Counted from the first letter of the stretch, positions 7,375 to 17,450 are shown. The stretch is DNA of 64,000 nucleotides from an uncultured Clostridia bacterium (GCA_946187935.1 CAMHSJ010000011.1:1-64000); one strand, 5' to 3'. Notes: a model not told the origin generated them from the sequence alone. Numbers and translations: made by a program.

Positions 7375-8553
7375 ATGGCAAAGAGAAAGCAGGAAGAGGA
7401 ATCCAGAGAGTCCTTAGTTGAACTTGTAAAGGTGCTCGCCAAGGAGCGTGACATCAACGAAGAAGAAGTATTCCAGGCAATAGAGAGCGGCATAGTCGCA
7501 GCTTACAAGCGTGAGTTCGGCAGCAACAACAAGGAAGCTAAGATCAAGAACGTATTTGCCGAGATCGACAGAGAGACAGGCGAGATCTACGTCTATAAGC
7601 TTGCTGAAGTCGTTGACGAAGTCTTGGATGAACTTAACGAGATCTCTCTTGATGATGCAAGGGAAGTAGGATATGAGGATGTTGAGATCGGAGACGAGAT
7701 CGAGCTCGGTATCGACGTTGAAGACCTCGGACGTCTTGCTGCAGGCGCAGCCAAGAGCGCTATCAACCAGAAGTTAAGAGATGCTGAAGGCGAGAAGATC
7801 AAGAACGAATTCTCCAGCAAGCTCCACGAGATCACAACAGGAACGATCATCAGAAGAGACAACAATAACGTTTACGTTAACATCGGCCGTGCAGAGGCAG
7901 TCGTTAAGCGCGACGGCCAGATCCGCAACAACAGGAACGAGAGATACGATCAGGACCGCAAGATGAAGTTCTTCATCGTAGGCGTTAAGGAAGAGAACGG
8001 CAGACCTTCCGTTATCCTCTCCAGAACGGCTCCCCAGCTCGTATCCAAGCTTTTCGAGCTCGAGGTTCCCGAGATCAAGGACGGTGACGTCATCATCAAG
8101 GCTGTTGCAAGAGAGCCCGGCTCAAGATCCAAGATCGCTGTTTACTCAAGAGATCCGGATATCGATGCAAAGGGTGCATGCGTAGGACAGCGCGGACAGC
8201 GTGTTCAGCAGGTTATGACTGAGCTTTCTGATGAGAAGATCGACATCGTTGACTGGAACGAGGATCCCGCACTCTTCATCTCCGAGGCACTTCAGCCTGC
8301 AACGGTAAGCCGTGTCGACATCGAGATGACAACAAAGGAAGACGGCACGATCGAGAAGCATGCCAAGGTAATCGTACCTGACCAGCAGTTCTCGCTTGCT
8401 ATCGGCAGGAGCGGACAGAACGTTCGTCTTGCAGCCAAGCTCACAGACTTTAAGATCGACATCAAGAAGGAATCCGAGGAGAGCGACGAAGCTTCCAAGG
8501 CACTTGTTTCTGACTTTGAGGTCGTTGAAGAGGAAGGCGGCAGCGAAGAATGA
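7375..8553 (+). CDS. nusA: Transcription termination/antitermination factor NusA
   Basis: A 392-residue NusA in the short Gram-positive form without the C-terminal acidic repeats of E. coli. The order is an N-terminal RNA polymerase-binding domain (about 1-125), S1 domain (about 130-200, TGTIIRRDNNNVYVNIG), KH1 (REPGSRSKIAVYS, then GACVGQRG) and KH2 (LAIGRSGQNVRLAAKLT). It ends in a short acidic tail. It slows polymerase and stimulates hairpin-dependent termination, so the leader terminator of its own operon is a natural target. AGGAGG stands eight bases before the ATG. The stop overlaps the rnpM start by four bases, so translation is coupled. Confidence 0.97.
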   Translation: MAKRKQEEESRESLVELVKVLAKERDINEEEVFQAIESGIVAAYKREFGSNNKEAKIKNVFAEIDRETGEIYVYKLAEVVDEVLDELNEISLDDAREVGYEDVEIGDEIELGIDVEDLGRLAAGAAKSAINQKLRDAEGEKIKNEFSSKLHEITTGTIIRRDNNNVYVNIGRAEAVVKRDGQIRNNRNERYDQDRKMKFFIVGVKEENGRPSVILSRTAPQLVSKLFELEVPEIKDGDVIIKAVAREPGSRSKIAVYSRDPDIDAKGACVGQRGQRVQQVMTELSDEKIDIVDWNEDPALFISEALQPATVSRVDIEMTTKEDGTIEKHAKVIVPDQQFSLAIGRSGQNVRLAAKLTDFKIDIKKESEESDEASKALVSDFEVVEEEGGSEE

Positions 8554-8825
8554 AGAAGCAGCCTCAGCGGCAGTGCGTCTCCTGCAAGGAGCGTAAGGAT
8601 AAGAAAGACTTGTTAAGGATCGTGGCGATGCCTGACGGAAGTCTGGCATACGATCCTACGGGCAAGCTCCCGGGAAGAGGTTCTTATCTGTGCCGCAGCA
8701 GCGACTGCATCAAGGCAGAACTTAAGAAAGCATCCAAGCTGTCAAAAGGATTAAGACGTCCTGTGACCAAGGAAGAGATCGATCTTCTTGCAGAGGAGAT
8801 CCTTAAACAAGCGGAGGCTCAATGA
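8550..8825 (+). CDS. rnpM: YlxR-family RNA-binding protein (RnpM)
   Basis: A 91-residue DUF448/YlxR protein. Hallmarks are RQCVSCKERKDKKDLLRIV at the N-terminus and GRGSYLCRSSDC in the middle, with paired cysteines and a basic surface. The B. subtilis homologue was recently named RnpM, a modulator of RNase P; that role is carried over by family only. It overlaps nusA and the L7Ae-like gene by four bases on each side, the classic nusA-ylxR-ylxQ-infB order. Confidence 0.92.
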   Translation: MKKQPQRQCVSCKERKDKKDLLRIVAMPDGSLAYDPTGKLPGRGSYLCRSSDCIKAELKKASKLSKGLRRPVTKEEIDLLAEEILKQAEAQ

Positions 8826-9163
8826 CGGCAGAAGATAAGATCTACGGAATGTTCGGACTGATGCAGAGGGCAGGCAAACTGGTGTCGGGTCAAGATGCGG
8901 TGAGAGCTTCCCTTGAATCAGGAAAGGCAAAGGTAGTCGTCGTAACTAAGGATATATCTTCTAATACTTTGGATAAGATACTTAAATCAGCATCTGATTC
9001 CGCGAAGAATGCACCTGCTGCCATGTACAGGTTCGGCGATTCGGAAGTGTTGGGAGACAGGATAGGCAAGAGAGCAAGGACGTGTGTGGCTGTGGAAGAT
9101 GAAGGTTTTGCCACAGGGTTAGCGCAAATGCTGGATGGATATAACGAGGAGGACGAAGCATAA
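8822..9163 (+). CDS. L7Ae/L30e/S12e-like RNA-binding protein YlxQ
   Basis: A 113-residue protein of the L7Ae family, the group that binds kink-turn RNA. It shows the typical start YGMFGLMQRAGKLVSGQDAV, the strand AKVVVVTKDIS and the conserved GDRIGKRARTCVAV near the end. It belongs to the YlxQ group found between ylxR and infB in Firmicutes; its cellular role is not settled. It overlaps rnpM by four bases and is followed by infB with no gap. Confidence 0.9.
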   Translation: MTAEDKIYGMFGLMQRAGKLVSGQDAVRASLESGKAKVVVVTKDISSNTLDKILKSASDSAKNAPAAMYRFGDSEVLGDRIGKRARTCVAVEDEGFATGLAQMLDGYNEEDEA

Positions 9164-11884
9164 ATGAGTGATGAGAATGAGAAGAAAAGCGGTCTTACTG
9201 TAGGCGGCGTTTCCGGTAATAAGAAGATGAGGCTCGGAAGAGTCCACAAGAAGAAGGCTGAAGCTCCGGCAGAAGAGCCTCAGCAGCAGGAAGCTCCTGT
9301 TGCTGTTGTTGAGGAAAAGGCTCCCGTAGCTGAGGAAAAGCCCAAGAAGGTTACTAAGAAGGCTGCTCCTGCTAAGGAAACAGCAGAAGAGAAGCCTGCC
9401 AAGAAGACAACAAAGAAGGCAGCTTCCGAGACAGCTGAGGAGAAGCCTGCCAAGAAGACGGCAAAGAAGGCTGAAACAGCAGCTGAAACCAAGGAAGAAA
9501 AGGCAGAAGAACAGCCTGCCAAGAAGACTGCCTCCAAGAAGGCAGAAGCTCCCAAGGAAGCTGAGCCTGTTAAAGAAGAGCCCAAGAAGGAAGAAGTTAA
9601 GCCCGAGAAGACAGAGGAAGTTAAGCCTGCTGAGGAGAAGAAGCCTGCTCCCAGGCTCTCATCCGCAGTCGTATCTCTCGGCAATGTTCCCGCAAAGGGC
9701 GAGACATACAGAAGCTCTACGATAATCACATATAACAAGGACCGTAAGGGACCTTCCAAGGGTAACGGCTACTACAACCAGTCACCCCGTCCGCAGGGCC
9801 AGGGAAGATTCCAGGGCTCATCATTTGATAAGGATAAGGACGAAGACGGCGCTTCAAGGCAGCCTGCCAGAAGAGCTCCCAAGCCGAAGGCAGCTGCTCC
9901 CATCGAAGAAGTCAAGAAGAGCAGATCCTCTTATGCCGAGAAGTCTGCGTTCGATAAGAAGCACAGCGATACTGACAGAAGAGAGAATGCCAAGGGCAGC
10001 GCAGATAAGCGTAAGCAGAACAGGAGCCAGTTTACGGGCAGGGTCAGCGAAGACGGTGACTACGATGAATTTTCTTACAGAAAGAAAAAGAAGAAGCAGT
10101 CTGAACAGTCTTCAGAGAGAGAACAGCAGGTGATCACCGAGATCAAGATCCCGCCTTTCATCACGGTCAAGGATTTTGCCGAGGGCATCGGCAAGAAGAG
10201 CTCTGAGGTGATCATGGAGCTCATGAAGTTAGGCGTAATGGCTACGATCAACCAGGAACTCGACTTCGATACGGCGTGCCTCCTGGCAGATGCTTTCGGC
10301 ATCAATGCAGAGCTCCTCGAAGAGAAGACCGAAGAGGATATCCTTTTCGAGAAGACAGCCGAGAAGGAAGAAAACCTCGAGGGCAGACCTCCTGTAGTAG
10401 TCGTTATGGGTCACGTTGACCATGGTAAGACATCCTTGCTCGACAAGATCCGTTCCACGAGCGTTACCGCAGGCGAGGCAGGCGGGATCACGCAGAAGAT
10501 CGGTGCTTACACGGTAAGGCTCAAGGGCCGTCAGATCACGTTCCTTGATACTCCGGGTCACGAAGCGTTCACAACGATGCGTGCAAGAGGTGCGCAGTTC
10601 ACGGATATCGCGATCCTCGTTGTAGCAGCTGACGACGGCGTAATGCCCCAGACGATAGAGGCCATCAACCACGCCAAGGCTGCCAACACCGAGATAATCG
10701 TTGCAATAAACAAGATCGATAAGGCAGGCGCTAATCCTGACAGAGTTAAGCAGGAACTTACCACATACGGTCTCGTATCCGAGGACTGGGGCGGTTCGAC
10801 CATCATGGTTCCGATCTCAGCCAAGCAGGGCACGGGCATCGATGACCTTCTCGAAAACGTTCTCCTCACGGCAGACGTCATGGAACTCAAGGCTGACCCT
10901 AAGGGTCCTGCAAGAGGAGCCGTGATCGAAGCACAGCTCGACAAGAACAGAGGTCCTGTTGCTTCCGTTCTCGTTCAGAAGGGTACTTTAAAGCAGGGCG
11001 ATACGGTCGTTTGCGGACCTATCATGGGCAATGTCCGTGCCATGTACGATGACAAGGGCAATGCGATCAAGAAGGCCGGTCCTTCGATCCCTGTAGAGAT
11101 CCTGGGTCTTCCTGAAGTGCCTGAGGCAGGCGAGCTCCTCTATGCCGTAACAGACGATAAGATGGCAAGACAGCTCGTCGAAAAGCGTAAGATCAAGCAG
11201 AGAGAAGAACAGCTCAGAAGATCTTCCAAGATGAGCCTCGAGTCACTTGCCGCACAGATGGCTGCAGGCGATGTCAAGGATCTCAACCTCATCATCAAGG
11301 CAGATGTACAGGGTTCTGTCGAAGCCGTTTCACAGTCCCTTACCAAGCTCAGCAATGAAGAGGTCAAGGTCAATATCGTTCACGGCGGCGTAGGTGCGAT
11401 CAATGAATCTGATATCGTATTGGCAGACGTATCCAATGCCATCATCATCGGCTTTAATGTACGTCCTAACCAGATGATCATAGACAAGGCCAAGGAAGCA
11501 GGCGTTGACATCAAGCTCTACAGCGTCATCTACAATGCGATAGAGGATGTCGAGAACGCCATGAAGGGACTTCTCGCTCCGAAGATCGAAGAGGTCATCT
11601 GGGGTCATGCCGAGATCAGGCAGCTGTTCAAGGTATCCGGTATCGGTACTATCGGCGGAAGCTATGTAACAGACGGTAAGATCCTGAGAAATTCAAGCGT
11701 AAGAGTCATCAGAGATGACGTTGTCGTTTACACAGGTGAGTTAGGATCTCTCCAGCATGAGAAGGATTCCGTCAAGGAAGTCCTCTCCGGTCACGAGTGC
11801 GGTCTTACTATTGCCAAGTACAATGACATCAAGGTCGGCGACATAGTCGAGGCCTTCGGTAATATCGAGGTTGCAAGAGACTGA
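9164..11884 (+). CDS. infB: Translation initiation factor IF-2
   Basis: A 906-residue IF-2, the GTPase that brings fMet-tRNA to the 30S subunit and joins the subunits. The first about 160 residues are a Lys/Ala/Glu-rich low-complexity tail with repeated PAKKT units, then a basic disordered stretch to about 320. An IF2_N domain follows ([20 protein letters not shown]). The G domain starts near 408: G1 [10 protein letters not shown]3 DTPGHEAF, G4 NKID. Domains II, III and the C-terminal fMet-binding domain follow. The length is normal for the long Gram-positive form. The last base overlaps the rbfA start, so rbfA is coupled. Confidence 0.98.
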   Translation: MSDENEKKSGLTVGGVSGNKKMRLGRVHKKKAEAPAEEPQQQEAPVAVVEEKAPVAEEKPKKVTKKAAPAKETAEEKPAKKTTKKAASETAEEKPAKKTAKKAETAAETKEEKAEEQPAKKTASKKAEAPKEAEPVKEEPKKEEVKPEKTEEVKPAEEKKPAPRLSSAVVSLGNVPAKGETYRSSTIITYNKDRKGPSKGNGYYNQSPRPQGQGRFQGSSFDKDKDEDGASRQPARRAPKPKAAAPIEEVKKSRSSYAEKSAFDKKHSDTDRRENAKGSADKRKQNRSQFTGRVSEDGDYDEFSYRKKKKKQSEQSSEREQQVITEIKIPPFITVKDFAEGIGKKSSEVIMELMKLGVMATINQELDFDTACLLADAFGINAELLEEKTEEDILFEKTAEKEENLEGRPPVVVVMGHVDHGKTSLLDKIRSTSVTAGEAGGITQKIGAYTVRLKGRQITFLDTPGHEAFTTMRARGAQFTDIAILVVAADDGVMPQTIEAINHAKAANTEIIVAINKIDKAGANPDRVKQELTTYGLVSEDWGGSTIMVPISAKQGTGIDDLLENVLLTADVMELKADPKGPARGAVIEAQLDKNRGPVASVLVQKGTLKQGDTVVCGPIMGNVRAMYDDKGNAIKKAGPSIPVEILGLPEVPEAGELLYAVTDDKMARQLVEKRKIKQREEQLRRSSKMSLESLAAQMAAGDVKDLNLIIKADVQGSVEAVSQSLTKLSNEEVKVNIVHGGVGAINESDIVLADVSNAIIIGFNVRPNQMIIDKAKEAGVDIKLYSVIYNAIEDVENAMKGLLAPKIEEVIWGHAEIRQLFKVSGIGTIGGSYVTDGKILRNSSVRVIRDDVVVYTGELGSLQHEKDSVKEVLSGHECGLTIAKYNDIKVGDIVEAFGNIEVARD
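9240..9660 (+). repeat. Low-complexity Lys/Ala/Glu repeat in the IF-2 N-terminus
   Basis: Units around EEKPAKKT recur four times within infB, giving AAG/GCC/GAA-rich DNA. It is a disordered, histone H1-like tail and not a mobile repeat. Confidence 0.7.
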
Positions 11885-12273
11885 TGAAGAGAAGAAGACC
11901 CGAGATCGTAGGAGATGAGCTCCAGAAGATAATATCCAATATTATCTCCAATAAGCTCAGGGACCCGAGAGTCCCCCTCATGACTTCCGTCACGGGAGTC
12001 AAGATGAGTTCTGATCTGACGCATGCCACTGTCTTTGTTTCTGTTTACGGAGACGATGAGACCAAGAAGGGCGCGATGGATGCGATCGAGCATGCCAAGG
12101 GTTTTATCAGATATGAGGCAGTGCAGCAGATAAACTTAAGGGTTGCTCCCGAGCTTCATTTCAAACTCGATACGACCCTTGACGAAGCTAAGCGTATGGA
12201 AGCACTCATCGCCAAGACGATAGAAGACGATGAGCGCCGCCGCAAGGCAAGAGAACAGGATCAGGAAGAATGA
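11884..12273 (+). CDS. rbfA: 30S ribosome-binding factor RbfA
   Basis: A 129-residue RbfA, needed for late 30S maturation and growth in the cold. The family start KRRRPEIVGDELQKIISNII and the KH-like core DLTHATVFVSVYGD are seen, and LRVAPELHFKLDTTLDEAKRM, here cited in part, closes the domain. The ATG overlaps the infB stop (ATGA type). The stop overlaps the nrnA start by four bases. Confidence 0.95.
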   Translation: MKRRRPEIVGDELQKIISNIISNKLRDPRVPLMTSVTGVKMSSDLTHATVFVSVYGDDETKKGAMDAIEHAKGFIRYEAVQQINLRVAPELHFKLDTTLDEAKRMEALIAKTIEDDERRRKAREQDQEE

Positions 12274-13346
12274 CAGATCTTTATTCGGCATCTGCTTCAA
12301 GGATGGCAAATAACCTTCTTGAAGCATCAGAGTATGTTAAGAACAACGATGGAGCAATGCTCATATTCCTTCACAGGAGTGTTGACGGCGACTGCGTGGG
12401 TTCTGCGTGCGGCATGTGCAAGGTGCTCCGTGACCTGGGCGTAAATGCTTATGTCGCAATGCCTGAGCATCTCCCCAAGGACATGGAGTTCATGGGAGTC
12501 GAAGATCTTCTGTTCAACATCTTTGACGAAGAAGATAAAGATGTCTTTAACTTCAGATCGAACAGGACCATCTATGGCAAGCCTTATATCCAGGCATTAT
12601 CTGTTGATATCTCAGAGCCCGGACGCATGGGCTGCTGCGGGGAATTCTTCTCAGAGTGCGATAAAAAACTTACCATAGACCACCATGCATCCATCACCAT
12701 GCGCGGTGACAATATGTGGATAGAGCCAGATGCATCTTCCACTGCTGAGCTTTGTTTCTATGTCACTGAGAAGATCGCTGAGCAATTGGGCAAGGAGCTT
12801 AGTGAAGTACTCTCTTCTCTTGCAGCCCAGTGCTTCATGACGGGGATCGTAACTGACACGGGCAGGTTCACATATAAGAACACCAGACCCGAGACGCTCG
12901 ATACGGCGGGTAAGCTTATGCTCCACGGAGGAGACATCACTTCTGTAAGCTATAACCTCTTTGACCGCAAGGCTCTTTATAAGTTCAGGGTCTCGGCTGA
13001 AGCCAGGATGAGGGTCAAGCTCTATTGCGGCGGCAAGCTTGCTATCACCACGGTCCCCATGAGCCTTTTCGACAAGCATGAGGCGCTGCCTGATGCAGTT
13101 GACGATGTGGTTTCTGCCATGAGAGACATCGAAGGTGTTGAGGTCGCGATCGTATTAAGAGAACTTTCCACAGGTGAGATAAGGGCAAACGTCAGATCGG
13201 TATCTGAGTTTGACTCTGCCGCCTTTGCTGCCAATTACGGCGGCGGCGGACATGTCAGGGCTGCAGGTTTTACTGTAAACGATCCTTCCATAAGCATCGA
13301 AGATCTCGCAGAAGACGTTATAAAGAAGGCTGCTGCTCTCTTATGA
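12270..13346 (+). CDS. nrnA: DHH/DHHA1 phosphoesterase (NrnA-like nanoRNase/pAp phosphatase)
   Basis: A 358-residue DHH-family enzyme, likely degrading short oligoribonucleotides and pAp. The metal motifs are in order: HRSVDGDCVGS near residue 33, IDHHAS near 137, TDTGRF near 197. The DHHA1 substrate-binding domain ends with GGGGHVRAAGF near 327. In the family the first motif is usually NPDGDAIGS; here Ser-Val replaces Asn-Pro, while the metal-binding Asp residues are kept. It overlaps both rbfA and truB by four bases, the standard rbfA-nrnA-truB order of Firmicutes. Confidence 0.92.
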   Translation: MTDLYSASASRMANNLLEASEYVKNNDGAMLIFLHRSVDGDCVGSACGMCKVLRDLGVNAYVAMPEHLPKDMEFMGVEDLLFNIFDEEDKDVFNFRSNRTIYGKPYIQALSVDISEPGRMGCCGEFFSECDKKLTIDHHASITMRGDNMWIEPDASSTAELCFYVTEKIAEQLGKELSEVLSSLAAQCFMTGIVTDTGRFTYKNTRPETLDTAGKLMLHGGDITSVSYNLFDRKALYKFRVSAEARMRVKLYCGGKLAITTVPMSLFDKHEALPDAVDDVVSAMRDIEGVEVAIVLRELSTGEIRANVRSVSEFDSAAFAANYGGGGHVRAAGFTVNDPSISIEDLAEDVIKKAAALL

Positions 13347-14272
13347 ATCCTGATGGAATAATACTTGTTGATAAGTCTGAAGGCATGACGTCATTCGGGA
13401 CTGATATGGCTATGCGAAAGATACTCGGCACTAAAAAGGTCGGGCATCTTGGAACATTAGATCCGTTTGCTACAGGACTGCTTCCCGTATTTGCGGGCAA
13501 GGGATTAAAGTATCTGAGGTTCTGTGAGGGTTTTGACAAGAGCTATAACTGCAGGGCCTTTTTCGGACAGGCAACTGATTCCATGGACAAAGAAGGCAAT
13601 GTCATAGCAGAGAACTTTCCTTCAGAAGGGCAGATGGAAGAACTCATAAGCACTGACTATAGAGTCGTAAGGGAAGCGTTCTGTGAGATCTCACAAATCA
13701 CTTCGCAGATGCCTCCAAAGTTTTCAGCCAAGAAGATAGGCGGCAAAAAGGCATACGATCTTGCAAGGGCGGGAGCTCAGTTTGAGCTTAAACCCACAGA
13801 TATAAAGATCTATTCCATTGCTGTAAATTCCATAGTGACCGAGGGCAGAGGCTTTGTCGTTGATTTCGATGTCAAATGCTCCAAGGGAACTTACATAAGA
13901 ACGATATGTGATGATGTGGGTAAGATGACGGGCTTTGGCGCTCACGCCATATCCTTAAGGAGAACTTCAGAAGGACCGTTCAGGGTCTCTGACGCGCATA
14001 CGATAGATGAGATCCGTCAGATGGCAGAAGAAGGCGATGAGAGCTTTATCCTTCCCGCCTCACTTGCGTTAAACGATATGCCTTCCATAGTTCTTACATC
14101 AAAGCAGGCAAAGGACCTCAGATTCGGCAAGAAGATAAGCTGTGAAGCTGATCTTGAAGAAGGAAAGCAATACAGGGCTGTGTTTGAAGGCAGGCTCATT
14201 GCGGTCGTTTATCCTGCTGCGGAAGACGGCAGGAAGATACTAAGGATTGAGAGGCTGTTTGCAGGTGATTAA
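13343..14272 (+). CDS. truB: tRNA pseudouridine-55 synthase TruB
   Basis: A 309-residue TruB, which makes pseudouridine 55 in the T-loop of tRNAs. The catalytic aspartate is in HLGTLDPFATGLLPV near residue 40. KVGHLGT, KFSAKKIGGKKAYDLAR and the SKGTYIRTICDDVG segment are typical. A C-terminal PUA-like part follows. The ATG overlaps the nrnA stop, and the 3' end overlaps the ribF start. Confidence 0.96.
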   Translation: MNPDGIILVDKSEGMTSFGTDMAMRKILGTKKVGHLGTLDPFATGLLPVFAGKGLKYLRFCEGFDKSYNCRAFFGQATDSMDKEGNVIAENFPSEGQMEELISTDYRVVREAFCEISQITSQMPPKFSAKKIGGKKAYDLARAGAQFELKPTDIKIYSIAVNSIVTEGRGFVVDFDVKCSKGTYIRTICDDVGKMTGFGAHAISLRRTSEGPFRVSDAHTIDEIRQMAEEGDESFILPASLALNDMPSIVLTSKQAKDLRFGKKISCEADLEEGKQYRAVFEGRLIAVVYPAAEDGRKILRIERLFAGD

Positions 14273-15203
14273 ACCTATACAGAAATACTATCTCGATACT
14301 TTGCCTTATGACAGGGACGGCCGGGTAGTCGCCCTGGGCATGTTTGACGGCCTTCATGAAGGCCACCGCAAGATAATCGCAAAGGCGGTCCGGAAAGCAA
14401 GATCAAACGGCCTTAAGTGCTTAGTCCAGACATTTACGGGACTTGCCAAAGAGGGAGGCGGGATCATCTATACTGCCGATGAGAGGATATCTATCCTCGA
14501 GACTTTGGGTGTTGATGAAGTCCTGACCTTAAACTTCAGGGATGTAAAGGATATGTCTCCTGATGACTATCTAATGAGGATAGTCAAGTTCGCTTTGAAT
14601 TCACATACTGTCATATGCGGTTTTGACTACACCTTCGGCAGCGGCGGAACAGGCGGTGCTGACCTTCTTAAGGATTTCTGCGGTAAAACGGGTATAGATA
14701 TAGAAGTCGTTCCCGAATTAAAGCTCGAAGGAACAGACAGGAAGATATCTACTTCTTATCTTAAGGAGGCTCTTTCTTCGGGCGACATGCAGCTTGCAAG
14801 AAAGCTCTGCGGCGGCATGGACTTCTTCTATTCAGGCTATGTTGCCCACGGCAAGAAGATGGGAAGGCAAATGGGTTTCCCTACGGCAAACCTCAATATA
14901 ACCGAAGAGAAGTTCAAGGTAAGAAGGGGAGTCTATGCCGTAAGGGTCACTCTGGGCAGCAGGGTATTATACGGCGTGGCAAATGTCGGCAGGCGTCCCA
15001 CCCTGGAAGATGCGGCTAATGACGTTATAGAGACATTCATATTTGACTTTGACGAAGATATCTACGGCGCGTTTATCAAGACCGAGCTGCTCTCATTTTT
15101 AAGACCCGAGATGCAGTTTGGTTCGCAGGAAGAATTAATGTCTGCCGTTGAAAGGAATAAAATTGAGGCAAAGGCTTATCTTGAAGCGCAAGGTCTTATG
15201 TAA
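14265..15203 (+). CDS. ribF: Bifunctional riboflavin kinase/FAD synthetase RibF
   Basis: About 312 residues. It phosphorylates riboflavin to FMN and adenylates FMN to FAD. The N-terminal nucleotidyltransferase half shows ALGMFDGLHEGHRKII and the later ISTSYLKEAL. The C-terminal kinase half shows KMGRQMGFPTANLNI and YGVANVGRRPT. The start is uncertain: GTG 14265 has AGAGG ten bases upstream, TTG 14259 is too close to it, and TTG 14247 has a poor site. All overlap the truB end, so translation is coupled. Confidence 0.94.
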   Translation: MIKPIQKYYLDTLPYDRDGRVVALGMFDGLHEGHRKIIAKAVRKARSNGLKCLVQTFTGLAKEGGGIIYTADERISILETLGVDEVLTLNFRDVKDMSPDDYLMRIVKFALNSHTVICGFDYTFGSGGTGGADLLKDFCGKTGIDIEVVPELKLEGTDRKISTSYLKEALSSGDMQLARKLCGGMDFFYSGYVAHGKKMGRQMGFPTANLNITEEKFKVRRGVYAVRVTLGSRVLYGVANVGRRPTLEDAANDVIETFIFDFDEDIYGAFIKTELLSFLRPEMQFGSQEELMSAVERNKIEAKAYLEAQGLM

Positions 15204-15242
15204 TGTGGTAATATAGCATCTAGCTTTTAAGGAGTGACAGAT

Positions 15243-16133
15243 ATGGTTTTAGGTGAGAAAGTAACCTTCCCGGGATTGGGCTGGGAGTTTAATGTAGATA
15301 ATGTCGCATTCAAGATCGGCAGCTTGGACGTTTACTGGTACGGTATCTGTATTGCAGCTGCGATACTCCTTTGCGTCGGACTTGCCATATATCAGAGCAA
15401 GAAGATCAATTTCCCTGAAGGCCTTGTCTATGACATCGTCCTCGTCTGCATCCCCTGCGCCATAGTAGGTGCCAGGCTCTACTACGTGTTCTGCGAATGG
15501 GATTACTTCTCCAAGGACCTTAAGATGATATTCAACACCAGGGAGGGCGGCCTTGCCGTTTACGGCGGTGTCTTAGGCGCTGTCCTCGGCGCATACATAA
15601 TGTGCAGGATCAGGAAGATCCCTTTCACCGCTTTGGCTGATTTTGCCATGGTCTACATTCCCTTGGGACAGGCAATAGGAAGATGGGGCAACTACTTTAA
15701 CCAGGAAGCTTTCGGTACTACGACGACACTTCCCTGGGGCATGACATCTGACAGCGTGCAGTCTTATCTTGCGCGTTACTGTCCCACTCTCGTATCAACT
15801 CAGCCCGTGCATCCGATGTTCTTCTATGAATCAGTAGGAGACCTTATAATTTTCTTTATCCTTCTATGGGTCAGGAAGAACAGCAAGCATGCATTTGAGA
15901 CGAGCTGCGTTTATTTTGCCGCATACGGTTTCATGAGATTCTGGCTCGAGGGTCTGAGGACGGATTCCCTGTATCTTTTTAATACATCTATAAGGACATC
16001 ACAGCTCCTTTCACTGATCCTTGCCGTAGCTTCGCTTGTATGCATCGCCTATGTGCGTTATAAGGATATAAAGCGCAAGGAGATACCCGCGAGATTCTAC
16101 GAAGAGAAGACTGCCGCTAAGACTAATGGATAA
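15243..16133 (+). CDS. lgt: Prolipoprotein diacylglyceryl transferase Lgt
   Basis: A 296-residue polytopic membrane enzyme that moves diacylglycerol from phosphatidylglycerol to the lipobox cysteine of pre-lipoproteins. It has about seven membrane helices. Signature parts are VYWYGICIA, GLAVYGGVLGAVLGAY and PLGQAIGRWGNYFNQEAFG, the last holding the key Arg/Asn residues. The GTG at 15234 overlaps the AAGGAG; the ATG at 15243 stands eight bases after it and is my start. Its 3' end overlaps the rodA start by eight bases. Substrates in this window include the lipoproteins at about 955 and 41701. Confidence 0.95.
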   Translation: MVLGEKVTFPGLGWEFNVDNVAFKIGSLDVYWYGICIAAAILLCVGLAIYQSKKINFPEGLVYDIVLVCIPCAIVGARLYYVFCEWDYFSKDLKMIFNTREGGLAVYGGVLGAVLGAYIMCRIRKIPFTALADFAMVYIPLGQAIGRWGNYFNQEAFGTTTTLPWGMTSDSVQSYLARYCPTLVSTQPVHPMFFYESVGDLIIFFILLWVRKNSKHAFETSCVYFAAYGFMRFWLEGLRTDSLYLFNTSIRTSQLLSLILAVASLVCIAYVRYKDIKRKEIPARFYEEKTAAKTNG

Positions 16134-17253
16134 CAGGACAAACGGATTAGTTAGATTAAGAGGCAAGACCGGACTTAAGAGTGTGGACTACTTTCTCGTG
16201 GTCCCGATCCTTGCCCTTACCATTATAGGACTCTTCGTTCTTCAGAAGGTCTTATCCCATGGCTATGCCGCTTATCCGGGCAATTACTACAGGCAGATAG
16301 CTGCCACTGCGGCGGGGATCTTCTCGGTAATAATACTTGCAGTCTTAGACAACCAGTTCTTAAAGCTCGTGGGCAGGGGAATATATGCAGTATCTATCCT
16401 CCTGCTCCTTTTGGTCCCGATAGACGGATATTCGCTCAAGGCCACATGGGGCGCGGACTCCTGGCTCAATCTCCCTGTCATAGGAAACTTCCAGCCCTCT
16501 GAACTTGCCAAGATAGGACTCGTTCTCGTGGCGTCCGAGATATTCGAGGCGATGGCCGAGAAGAAACTGACGCACCTTAAGGGTTTCCTTATAATGGGCG
16601 TGGTCTATGCATTCCCGCTGCTCCTTATCCTTACGCAGCCTGACTTCGGTACTGCGATGGTAATCATGTTCACCTTTGTCTGCATGCTCTTTGCATGGGG
16701 CATCAAGTACAGATATTTCCTTCTGGCAATATCTTCTGTAATAGTCATCTTCGTTCCTGCGGTATGGACGTTCTATCTTGAGGCTTACCAGAAGGAGAGG
16801 ATCCTGTCTTTGGTATTTGAAGGCTCAGATCCCAAGGCGGAGTACAACCTTGTCCAGTCAAAGGCAGCGATCGCATCAGGCGGTCTTGCAGGAAACAAGA
16901 CGGGCATCCTCACATCAGTGCCCGTTAAGGAGAGCGACTTCATCTTCGCTGCTATCTCGGAGCACCTGGGCTTTATCGGAACAACGGCGGTAATAGCGCT
17001 CTCATTCTTCTTTATCTGCAGGTGTCTTTATGTTGCGGGCAAGGTATCTTCCAAGGCATCGGCATTTACGCTCACCGGTCTTGCAGGATATTTCGCATTC
17101 CACTATATCGAAAACATGGGCATGGCCGTAGGCCTTCTGCCCATCACGGGCATTCCTCTGCCTTTCATCAGTCTTGGCGGTACGGCGATGCTCATCAACT
17201 TCCTGGCGTTCGGGATAATACTGAACATTTCCATGTCAAGAAACAGCACTTGA
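16126..17253 (+). CDS. rodA: SEDS glycan polymerase RodA
   Basis: A 375-residue SEDS-family peptidoglycan glycosyltransferase with about ten membrane helices, making glycan strands for side-wall elongation together with a class B PBP. Family segments include WLNLPVIGNFQPSELAKIGL, the loop QPDFGTAMV with the catalytic-type Asp, then VQSKAAIASGGLAGN, SDFIFAAISEHLGFIG and PLPFISLGGTAML. RodA is chosen over FtsW because the dcw cluster holds a second SEDS gene next to murG. It overlaps lgt and ends the rimP transcription run; a terminator follows. Confidence 0.92.
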   Translation: MDNRTNGLVRLRGKTGLKSVDYFLVVPILALTIIGLFVLQKVLSHGYAAYPGNYYRQIAATAAGIFSVIILAVLDNQFLKLVGRGIYAVSILLLLLVPIDGYSLKATWGADSWLNLPVIGNFQPSELAKIGLVLVASEIFEAMAEKKLTHLKGFLIMGVVYAFPLLLILTQPDFGTAMVIMFTFVCMLFAWGIKYRYFLLAISSVIVIFVPAVWTFYLEAYQKERILSLVFEGSDPKAEYNLVQSKAAIASGGLAGNKTGILTSVPVKESDFIFAAISEHLGFIGTTAVIALSFFFICRCLYVAGKVSSKASAFTLTGLAGYFAFHYIENMGMAVGLLPITGIPLPFISLGGTAMLINFLAFGIILNISMSRNST

Positions 17254-17284
17254 TCTTACATAGAAACTTATATGTTTTTAATGG

Positions 17285-17316
17285 ACCGGTCCTTTGTTTG
17301 GACCGGTTATTTTTTG
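17285..17316 (+). terminator. Terminator after rodA
   Basis: ACCGGTCC (17285-17292) pairs with GGACCGGT (17300-17307) over a seven-base loop, followed by TATTTTTT. It separates the rimP run from the mraZ cluster. Confidence 0.85.
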
Positions 17317-17374
17317 CCCTGAAGACTAATGTCCAAAAAATTTAATAAATTTCAAAAAAACCCGCTAAATACTA

Positions 17375-17403
17375 TTGCATTAAAAAATAGTTACAGTTAA
17401 AAT
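17375..17403 (+). promoter_or_regulatory. Promoter of the mraZ cell-division cluster
   Basis: TTGCAT (17375-17380), a 17-base spacer and TAAAAT (17398-17403), about 105 bases before mraZ. Confidence 0.7.
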
Positions 17404-17408
17404 ACAAA

Positions 17409-17450
17409 CGTGTGGTGAATTTGGGAGGAAAAGTTACAGTTGGTGTTGAT
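17409..17450 (+). promoter_or_regulatory. Possible MraZ operator region
   Basis: Just past the -10 there are three GT-rich motifs, GTGGTG, TTGGGAGG and TTGGTG. MraZ binds short TGG/GTG-type direct repeats upstream of its own gene in several bacteria. The spacing here is irregular, so this is a weak candidate. Confidence 0.3.

Noticed and set aside
9240..9660. Histone H1-like gene fused to infB
   Set aside because: PAKKT repeats are common low-complexity tails of long IF-2; no separate start or stop exists.
9280..9759. 159-codon minus-strand ORF opposite infB
   Set aside because: A Ser/Ala/Phe-rich shadow of the Lys/Ala/Glu repeats of IF-2.
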